64,000 nt of DNA from contig DATBTC010000084.1 of the NCBI GenBank assembly GCA_036559465.1, positions 4,212 to 68,211 of the forward strand, in the 5' to 3' direction. The notes beneath the pieces were generated by a model, which worked only from the letters and a program-made list of their open reading frames with translations, was not told the origin of the DNA and ran no database searches. The stretch comes from JAHFPN01 sp036559465. Lineage in GTDB: Bacteria; Pseudomonadota; Alphaproteobacteria; Rhizobiales; Xanthobacteraceae. Positions 22,683 to 30,818 of the stretch are shown in pieces (within the stretch, counting starts at the first letter, position 1; every line of letters starts with the position of its first letter). The position numbers were made by a program, and so were the translations under genes.

Positions 22683-23303
22683 ATGCGTGCATCCCTGCTC
22701 GCAGGTCTCGCCTTCGCCGCCGCGCTTGCCGCGGCCGATGTCGTGCTGGCGCAAGAACCCGCAACCCCTCCTGCTGGCCCCAAGGCCGAGCGTCGTCCGC
22801 TGCGCGCAGCCGTGCCAGACCGCACCAAGCGGCTCGACGACCTGTTCGAAGCGCTCAAGCGTTCGCCCGACGCCCAGATTTCCAAGGTCATCGAGGCGCG
22901 CATCGAAGCCGCCTTGCTGGTGTCGGGCAGCGACACCGCCGATCTTCTCATGGTGCGCGCGCGCGCGGCGGTGGAAGCCAAGGACAACGACCTCGCGCTC
23001 GAGCTGCTCGACGCCCTGATCGAGTTCGAACCCAATTTCGCCGAAGCTCGCGCCCGTCGGGCAACGCTGCTTTATCTCAAGAAAGACGTGAGCGGTGCGC
23101 TCGCCGATATTCGCGTGGCGCTGGCGCGCGAACCGCGCCACTTCGGTGCACTCACCGGGCTCGGCGTGATCCTGCAGGACATCGGCGACGACAAGCGCGC
23201 GCTCGACGCGCTGCGCCGCGCGCTCGAAGTGCATCCGCACCTGCCGAGCATTGGCGACATCATCAAGCGGCTGGAAGTGAAGGTCGAAGGCCGAGATATC
23301 TGA
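22683..23303 (+). CDS. Secreted tetratricopeptide-repeat protein
   Basis: A 206-residue exported protein. The signal peptide ends VLAQ (about residue 23), a Pro/Ala linker follows, and then at least two and perhaps three TPR-like helix pairs sit between about 85 and 195 (ADLLMVRARAAVEAKDNDLALELLDALI, RRATLLYLKKDVSGALADI, GLGVILQDIGDDKRALDALRRAL). It probably acts as a periplasmic scaffold; the partner is unknown. It lies 61 bases after rpmJ and converges on pyk with 8 bases between stops. Confidence 0.85.
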   Translation: MRASLLAGLAFAAALAAADVVLAQEPATPPAGPKAERRPLRAAVPDRTKRLDDLFEALKRSPDAQISKVIEARIEAALLVSGSDTADLLMVRARAAVEAKDNDLALELLDALIEFEPNFAEARARRATLLYLKKDVSGALADIRVALAREPRHFGALTGLGVILQDIGDDKRALDALRRALEVHPHLPSIGDIIKRLEVKVEGRDI

Positions 23304-23311
23304 GGCCTGCC

Positions 23312-24745
23312 TCAGTCGCCGATATCACCCGAACCTACGTACGCGATCCGCACCATGTTGGTGGCGCCCGGCGTGCCGAGCGGCACACCAGCCACGATGA
23401 TCACGCGCTGGTTCGGCTTGGCGAAGCCTTCGCGATAGGCGATGCGGCAGGCCTGCGCCACGGCGGCATCGATGTCGCCGGCATCCTCGTTGACGACGCA
23501 GTGCACGCCCCACACCAGCGCGAGCCGCCGCGCGGTGGCGAGTTTCGGCGATAGCGCCACGATCGGCGGTTTCGGCCGCTCGCGCGCGACCCGGAGCGCC
23601 GTCGCCCCTGAGCTGGTGAGGCAGAGGATCGTGGAGAGCTCGAGCGTCTCGGCGATCTGGCGGGCCGCCGCCGCGATCGCGTCGGCGCCGGTCGCCTCGG
23701 GCTCCTCGCGCTCCGCGCCCATCGTCGTGCCGTGCGCCGCGTCGCGCTCCACCGTCTCGGCGATGCGGCTCATGGTCTCGACCGCTTCGATCGGATAGCG
23801 CCCCGAGGCGGATTCAGCCGAAAGCATTACAGCGTCCGCGCCCTCGAAGATCGCCGTCGCCACGTCGGAGACCTCCGCGCGCGTCGGCACCGGCGAAGTG
23901 AGCATGGATTCCAGCATCTGCGTAGCCACCACCACGGGCTTGCCCTGGCGGCGCGCGCTGCGGATGATCTGGATCTGCAGGCCGGGCACGCGCTCGAGCG
24001 GCATCTCGACGCCCAAGTCGCCGCGCGCGACCATGAGTGCGTCGGCGGTCTCGAGAATCTCTGCTAGTCGCGTCACCGCCTGCGGCTTCTCGATCTTGGC
24101 CATGACCGAAGCCCGCGCGCGCGCGATCTTCTTGACCTCGGCGATGTCCTCGGGCCGCTGGATGAAGGAGAGCGCGATCCAGTCGATACCGGTCTCCAGC
24201 GCCGCTTCGAGATCGGACCGATCCTTGTCGGTGAGCGGCGAGACCGGAACGGTAGTGTCCGGCAAGCTCACGCCTTTGCGATCCGACAACCGCCCGCCGA
24301 TCTCGACCTTGGTGACGATACGGGTCCGCGAGACTTCGGTCACCACCAAGCGCACCTTGCCGTCGTCGATCAGCAGATGATGACCGGGTTCGATCGCGGC
24401 GAAGATTTCCGGATGCGGCAGATGCACGCGCTTGGCGTCGCCGGGCTTGGCGTCGTCGTCGAGCACGAAGACAGCTCCCGGCTTCGCGTCCACGCTACCG
24501 CCCGCGAACGCGCCGAGCCTGAGTTTCGGCCCCTGCAGATCGACGAGAATGCCGATCGGCCGGCCATGGCGCGCCTCGATCGCGCGGATCGCGCTCACCA
24601 GCTCGCGCATGCGCGGCTGCGGCGTATGGCTCATGTTGATGCGAAAGACGTCGGCACCGGCCATGAATAGCCGCTCGATCATGGCCGGATCGGACGAGGC
24701 CGGACCCAGCGTGGCGACGATCTTGGTGCGGCGTTCGCGTTTCAT
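23312..24745 (-). CDS. pyk: Pyruvate kinase
   Basis: Transfers phosphate from phosphoenolpyruvate to ADP. All 477 residues are present: RRTKIVATLGPASS at the N-terminus, RINMSHT, the active-site strand VMAKIEKPQAV, ARGDLGVEMPLERVP, and VVVATQMLESM with the effector-region C-terminal domain after about 350. The start codon overlaps the stop of the DUF1036 gene by four bases (ATGA), so both are translated from one message. Allosteric properties cannot be deduced. Confidence 0.97.
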   Translation of the reverse strand: MKRERRTKIVATLGPASSDPAMIERLFMAGADVFRINMSHTPQPRMRELVSAIRAIEARHGRPIGILVDLQGPKLRLGAFAGGSVDAKPGAVFVLDDDAKPGDAKRVHLPHPEIFAAIEPGHHLLIDDGKVRLVVTEVSRTRIVTKVEIGGRLSDRKGVSLPDTTVPVSPLTDKDRSDLEAALETGIDWIALSFIQRPEDIAEVKKIARARASVMAKIEKPQAVTRLAEILETADALMVARGDLGVEMPLERVPGLQIQIIRSARRQGKPVVVATQMLESMLTSPVPTRAEVSDVATAIFEGADAVMLSAESASGRYPIEAVETMSRIAETVERDAAHGTTMGAEREEPEATGADAIAAAARQIAETLELSTILCLTSSGATALRVARERPKPPIVALSPKLATARRLALVWGVHCVVNEDAGDIDAAVAQACRIAYREGFAKPNQRVIIVAGVPLGTPGATNMVRIAYVGSGDIGD

Positions 24746-25281
24746 CGCGCCGGCGCTCCCGGCCGAGTCTGCGCGGGTTGCTGTGGGGGCAGAACTCCGG
24801 GCCGTGCTTGCGGCGGCGTAGGCGGCACCGTGGGGACGGTCTGGCCCTTTTCGGTCAGCTGCAGCGTCCAGTTCTTCTGTTCGATGGTATCGACCTCGAA
24901 GAAGCCGGTGCGGTCATAGCCGCGCGCCAGGCAGTCCTCGATGCCTCGGATGGTGAATTCCCGCTCACGCGTGCACATGAAGGCCTTGCCCGCCCATTCG
25001 CCGCCCTGGTCGTAGTCCACGGCGTAGACGTAATAGAAGCGCGCGACCAGCGGCCCGCGGATCAGCGTCTCGCAGGCATTGGCGTTGATGGTCCACCAGC
25101 CCTCGGTGGTCCAGCCTTCCTGGTCCTTGTAGCCGACTGCGATGCCGACCCGGCTGGAGGTGCGGTTACACAGGCGAAAATCTGCGAACGCCTGCAGCGG
25201 CCACAGCAGCGCCAGCGCAAACAGCGCGAGCGCCGCGATGCGGGTCGGGTCGAATGCAGGAAGCCGGTTCAAACGAGCCAC
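24742..25281 (-). CDS. DUF1036 exported protein
   Basis: A 179-residue protein with an N-terminal signal peptide ending AFAD. The DUF1036 domain shows LCNRTSSRVGIAVGY, EGWTTEGWWTINANAC and the RFYYVYAVDYDQGG, MCTRER and FFEVDT segments. Function of the domain is unknown; the protein should be periplasmic. A Pro/Gln-rich tail ends it. The start is uncertain: GTG 25281 has poor support, while TTG 25272 has GAGG seven bases upstream. It overlaps pyk by four bases, a coupling I cannot explain by function. Confidence 0.85.
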   Translation of the reverse strand: MARLNRLPAFDPTRIAALALFALALLWPLQAFADFRLCNRTSSRVGIAVGYKDQEGWTTEGWWTINANACETLIRGPLVARFYYVYAVDYDQGGEWAGKAFMCTREREFTIRGIEDCLARGYDRTGFFEVDTIEQKNWTLQLTEKGQTVPTVPPTPPQARPGVLPPQQPAQTRPGAPAR

Positions 25282-25329
25282 CTCATGCGGCGAAGCAGCA
25301 GCGGATGCGCCATTTCCCTTAAGGCCCCC

Positions 25330-26622
25330 TCAGGTGTCAACGAGCACCGCCCGGAAGTCGTTGACGTTGGTGTAGGTCGGCCCGGTTTTCAGGAGGTCGC
25401 CGAGCCGCGAGAAGAATGCACTAGAGTCGTTTTCGGCGAGGAACCGGGCAGGATCGAGGCCGAGCGTGCTGGCGCGGGCGAGGGTGGTCGGGTCGGCGAA
25501 AGCGCCGGCCGGGTCGTCCGGACTGCCGGCGCCGCCGTCGGTGCCGTCGGTATCGGCGGCGAGCACTGAAATGCTCCGCGCGCCCGCGAGCGCAATGGCC
25601 GCAGCCAACGCATATTCCTGGTTCGGACCGCCACGGCCCTTGCCGCGAATTGTGACAGTCAATTCTCCGCCCGAAAGCAGCACCGCGCGGCGGCCCTCGC
25701 GCGCAAGCGCGAGCGCGCGGCGGGCGTGATCGCCGGCAACCTCTTGCGCCTCGCCCTCTAGGTCAGCGCCGAGCAGCACCGGCTCGATCCCTGCTGCGCG
25801 CGCGGCTTCGGCCGCGGCTTCGAGCGCATCTGCGGGCCGTGCGACGATCTTGAACGTGCTTCCGGCGAACGCCGCGTCGCCCGGCTTCGGGCTCTCGTTC
25901 TTGGCATCGTTCAGCGCGGCGGCGATGGAAGCGGGGACAATGATGTTCCGCCGCTCCAACACCGCGCGCGCGTCGGCCAAGGTCGTGGCGTCCGCCACCG
26001 TGGGCCCCGACCCGATCACCGATGGATCGTCGCCGGGCACATCGGAGATCGCGAGCGCCACCAGCCGCGCCGGCGCCGCCCGTTCCGCGAGCCGGCCGCC
26101 CTTGATGCTGGAGAGATGCTTCCGCACCGTGTTGAATTCGTTGATTGTGGCGCCGGACGCGAGCAATGCCCGCGTCAGCGTGCGCTTGTCTTCGAACGAG
26201 ACGCCGGGCGCGGGCGCCACCCAATTGGCCGACGCCCCGCCCGACATGAATACGAGCACCAGATCGTCGGCGCCCGCCGCGTCGGCAAGCGCAAGCGTGC
26301 GCGCCGCCGCGGCGACCCCGGCCTCGTCGGGCACCGGATGCCCGGCTTCGATCATTTCGATCCGCCGCAACGGCCGGCCATAGCCGTGGCGTGTGACCGC
26401 GATCCCGCCGATCCGCTCGGGCGCGAGCTTGATCTTGTCGAGGTAATGGCGCTCTGCCGCTGCGGCCATGCTGCCTGCGGCTTTGCCCGCGGCCAGCACG
26501 ACGATGCGCCCGCGCTCCAGGGCCGGTGGCAGGGCAGGTGACAGGCAATGGTCCGGGTGCGCGGCCGCAACCGCGGCCTTGAACAGGCCGTGGAGAAAGT
26601 CGCGCGCGTCCTTGGAATCCAT
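25330..26622 (-). CDS. Glycerate 2-kinase (MOFRL/TtuD family)
   Basis: A 430-residue protein of the DUF4147-MOFRL family, which phosphorylates D-glycerate to 2-phosphoglycerate. Older annotations call it hydroxypyruvate reductase. Visible features are VLAAGKAAGSMAAAAE (about 50), EAGHPVPDEAG, LVFMSGGASANWVAP, NTVRKHLSSIKGG, AISDVPGDDPSVIGSGPT, and the MOFRL end with LSGGELTVTIRGKGRGGPNQ and AADTDGTDG. 2-Phosphoglycerate enters glycolysis just above pyruvate kinase, so the neighbourhood is metabolically sensible. ATG 26622 gives the family N-terminus; no good ribosome site is visible. Confidence 0.9.
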   Translation of the reverse strand: MDSKDARDFLHGLFKAAVAAAHPDHCLSPALPPALERGRIVVLAAGKAAGSMAAAAERHYLDKIKLAPERIGGIAVTRHGYGRPLRRIEMIEAGHPVPDEAGVAAAARTLALADAAGADDLVLVFMSGGASANWVAPAPGVSFEDKRTLTRALLASGATINEFNTVRKHLSSIKGGRLAERAAPARLVALAISDVPGDDPSVIGSGPTVADATTLADARAVLERRNIIVPASIAAALNDAKNESPKPGDAAFAGSTFKIVARPADALEAAAEAARAAGIEPVLLGADLEGEAQEVAGDHARRALALAREGRRAVLLSGGELTVTIRGKGRGGPNQEYALAAAIALAGARSISVLAADTDGTDGGAGSPDDPAGAFADPTTLARASTLGLDPARFLAENDSSAFFSRLGDLLKTGPTYTNVNDFRAVLVDT

Positions 26623-26721
26623 GCTGACCGTGACATAGACCAATCCGCCGGTCGCGACACCTCCTTGCACCGGCCCAAGGCGCGGCCTAAGTCCAAAGGG
26701 CCGGGATCATGAGGAGCCGCC

Positions 26722-27021
26722 ATGGACGACCGCATCCGCACCGAGCTTGAGGCCGCCGTCTACCGGCGCCTGGTCGAACATTTGCGCGGCCGCACCGACG
26801 TGCAGAACATCGACTTGATGAATCTCGCGGGCTTTTGCCGCAACTGCCTCTCCAACTGGATGAAGGACGCCGCCGACGAGAAGGGCGTCGCCATGAGCAA
26901 GGACGAGAGCCGCGAGATCGTCTACGGCATGCCCTATGGCGAATGGCGCAAGCGCCACCAGCGTGAGGCCAGCGCCGAGCAGAACGCCGCGTTCGAGAAG
27001 TCGCGGCCCGAAAAACACTAG
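26722..27021 (+). CDS. DUF1244 family protein
   Basis: A 99-residue protein carrying the family signature MNLAGFCRNCLSNW (about residues 33-46) and YGMPYGEWRKRHQ. The two cysteines in the signature suggest metal or redox chemistry, but no function is established to my knowledge. GAGGAGCCGCC before the ATG is a good ribosome site. The DUF2312 gene follows 36 bases later. Confidence 0.9.
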   Translation: MDDRIRTELEAAVYRRLVEHLRGRTDVQNIDLMNLAGFCRNCLSNWMKDAADEKGVAMSKDESREIVYGMPYGEWRKRHQREASAEQNAAFEKSRPEKH

Positions 27022-27057
27022 GTTCCGAAAACAGCGAACGAATAGGGGAGGCCGACG

Positions 27058-27306
27058 ATGGCCGCGCAGACCAGCTTTGCCAAGGGCCAGCTCAAGGCCT
27101 TCGTTCAACGCATCGAACGGCTGGAGGAGGAGCGGAAGACTCTGGGCGACGACATCCGCGAGGTCTATGCCGAGGCCAAGGGCGCCGGCTTCGACGTCAA
27201 GGCCATGCGCGTGGTGGTGCGGCTCCGGAAGCAGGACACCGACGAGCGCAAGGAGCACGAGGCGCTGGTCGAGCTTTACCGAGAAGCGGTGGGGCTGGTG
27301 GGCTAG
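27058..27306 (+). CDS. gapR: GapR-family nucleoid-associated protein (DUF2312)
   Basis: An 82-residue, largely helical, charged protein (ERIERLEEERKTLGD type coiled coil after about residue 15) matching DUF2312. In Caulobacter the family member GapR binds overtwisted, A+T-rich DNA ahead of moving polymerases and assists topoisomerases. The C-terminal helix region AMRVVVRLRKQDTDERKEHEALVELYR is well conserved. GGGGAGG six bases before the ATG supplies the ribosome site. The ABC transporter gene begins 3 bases after the stop, so they are probably co-transcribed. Confidence 0.9.
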   Translation: MAAQTSFAKGQLKAFVQRIERLEEERKTLGDDIREVYAEAKGAGFDVKAMRVVVRLRKQDTDERKEHEALVELYREAVGLVG

Positions 27307-27309
27307 CCG

Positions 27310-28242
27310 ATGGCAGAAATGCAGCCGATCATTTCCATCTCGAACCTCTCCAAGACCTACGCCTCCGGGTTTCACGCTCTCAAAAGCGTCAATCTGGAGA
27401 TTCGCCGCGGAGAGATTTTCGCTCTGCTCGGCCCGAACGGCGCAGGCAAGACGACTCTGATCAACGTCATTTGCGGGATCGTGAACCCATCCGAAGGCAC
27501 GGTTTCCGTGGACGGTCACGACATCATCACCGATTACCGCGCGGCGCGCTCGATGATCGGCCTGGTGCCGCAGGAACTGACCACCGACGCGTTTGAAACT
27601 CCTTGGGCGACCGTCAGCTTCAGCCGTGGCCTGTTCGGCAAGCCCAAGAATCCCGGCCACATCGAGAAGATTCTAAAAGAGCTGTCGCTGTGGGACAAAA
27701 AAGACAATCAGATCATGACGCTTTCCGGCGGCATGAAGCGCCGGGTGCTGATCGCCAAGGCTCTTTCGCACGAGTCGCAAATACTCTTCCTCGACGAGCC
27801 GACCGCCGGCGTCGATGTCGAGCTGCGCAAGGACATGTGGGAGGTTGTGCGCGCATTGCGCGCTTCCGGCGTGACCATCATCCTCACCACCCACTACATC
27901 GAAGAAGCCGAGCTCATGGCCGACCGGATCGGCGTGATCAATAACGGGGAGCTGATCCTGGTCGAAGATAAGGCCGAACTCATGCGCAAGCTCGGCAAGA
28001 AGCAATTGATCTTGCATCTGCAGAAGCCGCTCGATGCCGTGCCGGCCGAGCTTGCCGCGCATCGCCTGACGCTCGCGAACGGCGGAAGCGAGCTGGTTTA
28101 CACCTACGATACACAGGGCGAGCGCACCGGCATTACGGCGCTACTCGGCGACCTCAATCGCACGGGTGTCCGGTTCAAGGACCTGCATACGACGCAGACT
28201 TCGCTTGAGGACATTTTTGTCGGGCTGGTGAGGCAGGGATAA
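27310..28242 (+). CDS. ABC-2 type transporter ATP-binding protein
   Basis: A 310-residue ATPase with Walker A GPNGAGKTT (about 43-51), Q-loop VPQE, signature LSGGMKRR, Walker B ILFLDEPTAG and the H-loop TTHYIEEAE. The family is of the YadG/daunorubicin-exporter kind. The C-terminal 80 residues are a regulatory extension. It pairs with the permease gene whose ATG overlaps its TAA (TAATG). The substrate (drug, lipid or polysaccharide) is not evident. Confidence 0.92.
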   Translation: MAEMQPIISISNLSKTYASGFHALKSVNLEIRRGEIFALLGPNGAGKTTLINVICGIVNPSEGTVSVDGHDIITDYRAARSMIGLVPQELTTDAFETPWATVSFSRGLFGKPKNPGHIEKILKELSLWDKKDNQIMTLSGGMKRRVLIAKALSHESQILFLDEPTAGVDVELRKDMWEVVRALRASGVTIILTTHYIEEAELMADRIGVINNGELILVEDKAELMRKLGKKQLILHLQKPLDAVPAELAAHRLTLANGGSELVYTYDTQGERTGITALLGDLNRTGVRFKDLHTTQTSLEDIFVGLVRQG

Positions 28243-29003
28243 TGAATTTTCGGGCGGTCCGCGCAATCTATTATTTCGAAATGGCGCGCACCGGGCGCAC
28301 GTTGATGCAAAGCATCTTGTCGCCGGTGCTTTCGACGTCGCTCTATTTCGTCGTGTTCGGTGCGGCGATCGGCTCGCGCATCACCGAGATTCAGGGCGTC
28401 GAATACGGCGCCTTCATCGTGCCGGGGCTGATCATGCTCTTGCTCTTGACGCAGAGCGTGGCGAACGCCTCGTTCGGCATCTATTTCCCGCGCTTCGTCG
28501 GAACCATCTACGAAATCCTGTCGGCGCCGGTTTCCTATGTCGAGATCGTGCTCGGCTATGTCGGCGCGGCCGCGACCAAGTCGATCATTCTCGGGCTGAT
28601 CGTGCTCGCCACCTCCGGCCTGTTCGTGCCGATCAAGATCGCTCACCCGGTCTGGATGCTCGCGTTCCTGGTGCTTACGGCGGTGACCTTCAGTCTGTTC
28701 GGCTTCATCATCGGCATCTGGGCCGACGGCTTCGAAAAGCTGCAGATTATTCCGCTCCTGATCATCACGCCGCTGACCTTTCTTGGCGGCACATTCTATT
28801 CCATCGACGTGCTGCCGCCTTTCTGGCAGACCGTGACGCTGTTCAATCCCGTCGTTTATCTCATCAGCGGTTTCCGCTGGAGTTTCTACGAGATCGCCGA
28901 TGTGAGCGTAGAGGTCAGCTTGGCCATGACGATCCTGTTCCTGGTCACGTGCATGGCGGCCGTATGGTGGATTTTCAAGACCGGTTACCGGCTGAAAAAC
29001 TAA
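28242..29003 (+). CDS. ABC-2 type transporter permease (YadH-like)
   Basis: A 253-residue inner-membrane protein with six predicted hydrophobic segments and the ABC-2 signature region LLIITPLTFLGGTFYSIDVLPPFWQ followed by NPVVYLISGFRW. It starts within the stop codon of the ATPase gene, showing translational coupling, and the two should form a homodimeric exporter. Confidence 0.92.
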   Translation: MNFRAVRAIYYFEMARTGRTLMQSILSPVLSTSLYFVVFGAAIGSRITEIQGVEYGAFIVPGLIMLLLLTQSVANASFGIYFPRFVGTIYEILSAPVSYVEIVLGYVGAAATKSIILGLIVLATSGLFVPIKIAHPVWMLAFLVLTAVTFSLFGFIIGIWADGFEKLQIIPLLIITPLTFLGGTFYSIDVLPPFWQTVTLFNPVVYLISGFRWSFYEIADVSVEVSLAMTILFLVTCMAAVWWIFKTGYRLKN

Positions 29004-29160
29004 TCGCCATCGTGCAACTCGGCGAACTAGCCGCGATATCGGCTCATTTTGCCCAATTTATCACACATGCGTGACGGCGCCGACATTGACCTTGATGCGC
29101 CGTCGTTCGATTGCACGCTAGATTGATCGTCGGTGCGGTAGCGCTGACCAGGAGACGCCC

Positions 29161-30201
29161 ATGTCGAATTCCAACTCCACGAAACTCGATCGCCGCAGTA
29201 TGATTCTGGCCGGCACCGCACTCCTCGGCACGGCGATGCTGCCCAGCGCGGTTGCGGCGCAAGCCGGCCTTTCACCCGCCGCCGATTTTCTGACGCGCTC
29301 ACGCAAGTTCCTCTCGAGCCTCGATCCCGACAAGCTGAAGGCCGCTTCGTTTGCCTGGGACGGGCCGGAATGGCGCAGCTGGAATTATTTCGGCGTCGGC
29401 GGCTACGTCAAGCCGGGCCTGCGGCTCGAACAGATGAGCGCCGAGCAGAAAGCCGCGGCCTGGGACCTGCTCGCGACCTTGCTGTCGCCTGGTGGCATCG
29501 AGAAGACCAAGAACGTAATGACGTTGCAGGACGTACTCGCGTCGCAAGGCAACGGCGCCGACCAGCGTTCCTCGGAGCGATTTTCGTTCTCCGTCTTCGG
29601 GACTCCGGCCGAGACCGGCGCCTGGGGCTTCCGGGTCGAGGGTCATCACCTGACCCAGTCGATCGCGGTACGCGACGGCCGCATCGTTTCGGTGACGCCG
29701 TCCTCGTTCTCGTCCTACCCCAACCGCGTCACGTCGGGAAAACATGCCGGCCTCGTAACGCTCAAGAACGAGGAGGCTTTGGCGCGACGGCTGATCGGCG
29801 ATCTGGCTCCGCGGCTGCAAGCGCGCGCCCGCTTATCGGATACGCACCTCTACAACATCATGTCCTATGCGGGACGCGAGCGCGCCAACGCGCAGAAGGT
29901 TGGTCTTGCCGCCGCCGAACTCGGCTCGGCGCAGCGCGATCTGATATGGCAACTCATCGAGACTTATGCGGTCGATCATTTGTCGCCGGCGCTTGCCACC
30001 GCCCAGAAGGCGCGCGTCCGCTCCGGTGATCGGGACGCCGTGCATTTCGCCTGGTACGGCCCCAACACGCCGGAACGGGCGTTCGGCTACCGCTTGATCG
30101 CCGATGGATTCGTGATCGAAATGGGCTCGGTGGATTCGGGTGCCCAGCACCTGCACACGATCTATAACGACCTCGGCAACGTGCTCGGGCGGACGGCCTG
30201 A
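29161..30201 (+). CDS. DUF3500 protein with Tat-like signal
   Basis: A 346-residue exported protein. The N-terminus contains DRRSMILAGTALLGTAML, a twin-arginine type signal, cleaved near VAAQ. The DUF3500 domain covers most of the rest, with WNYFGVGGYVKPGLRLEQM and WGFRVEGHHLTQSIAV as recognisable parts and a closing HFAWYGP and HLHTIYND. The biochemical role of DUF3500 is unknown; Tat export suggests a folded or cofactor-bearing protein. It is followed by ogt five bases later. Confidence 0.85.
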   Translation: MSNSNSTKLDRRSMILAGTALLGTAMLPSAVAAQAGLSPAADFLTRSRKFLSSLDPDKLKAASFAWDGPEWRSWNYFGVGGYVKPGLRLEQMSAEQKAAAWDLLATLLSPGGIEKTKNVMTLQDVLASQGNGADQRSSERFSFSVFGTPAETGAWGFRVEGHHLTQSIAVRDGRIVSVTPSSFSSYPNRVTSGKHAGLVTLKNEEALARRLIGDLAPRLQARARLSDTHLYNIMSYAGRERANAQKVGLAAAELGSAQRDLIWQLIETYAVDHLSPALATAQKARVRSGDRDAVHFAWYGPNTPERAFGYRLIADGFVIEMGSVDSGAQHLHTIYNDLGNVLGRTA

Positions 30202-30206
30202 TTCGT

Positions 30207-30818
30207 ATGGCGGAAGACGGCATCACAGCAGCGCAGGCTCAAGCTCCACTCCAGGAGCACTATTGCCTGTTCGATACGGCCATCGGCTCCTGCGGCGTGG
30301 CCTGGAGCGAGCAGGGCCTGACCCGGGTGCAGCTTCCCGAAGCCGACCGTAACTCGACCGAGCGGCGTCTGAGAGCAAGATCGGGGGGCACGCGCTCCGA
30401 TGATCCACCGCCTCAAATCAAACAATTGATTGACGAAATCCAGCGCTTCGCCACGGGCGAGCGGGTCGACTTCTCATCGGCCGTCCTCGACCTGTCGAAG
30501 GTCGGCCCGATCGACCGGGAAATCCAGATCGCAGCGCGTTCGATCGGCTGGGGAACGACCGCGACCTATGGCGATCTCGCGCGCCAGACCGGGACGCCGG
30601 GAGATGCCCGCGGCGTGGGGCAGGCGATGTCGCGCAACCCGATGCCGATCGTCATTCCTTGTCATCGGGTGCTGGCCAAGGGCAACAAGCTCGGCGGCTT
30701 CTCCGCTTATGGCGGGACAGTCACCAAAGAGCGCCTGCTGGCGCTGGAGGGCGTACGCGTCGGAGACGACGCTCCGCTATTGCCGGGCTTGTTTTCGAAC
30801 GAGCGCCGAAGCGCCTAG
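30207..30818 (+). CDS. ogt: Methylated-DNA-protein-cysteine methyltransferase
   Basis: Repairs O6-alkylguanine by taking the alkyl group onto its own cysteine. Of 203 residues, the C-terminal domain has the motif IVIPCHRV with the acceptor Cys152 and the helix-turn-helix region (GTTATYGDLARQTG). The N-terminal domain is intact. Its TAG overlaps the TAG of the opposite-strand DUF882 gene in the palindrome CTAG, so no terminator lies between them. Confidence 0.95.
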   Translation: MAEDGITAAQAQAPLQEHYCLFDTAIGSCGVAWSEQGLTRVQLPEADRNSTERRLRARSGGTRSDDPPPQIKQLIDEIQRFATGERVDFSSAVLDLSKVGPIDREIQIAARSIGWGTTATYGDLARQTGTPGDARGVGQAMSRNPMPIVIPCHRVLAKGNKLGGFSAYGGTVTKERLLALEGVRVGDDAPLLPGLFSNERRSA

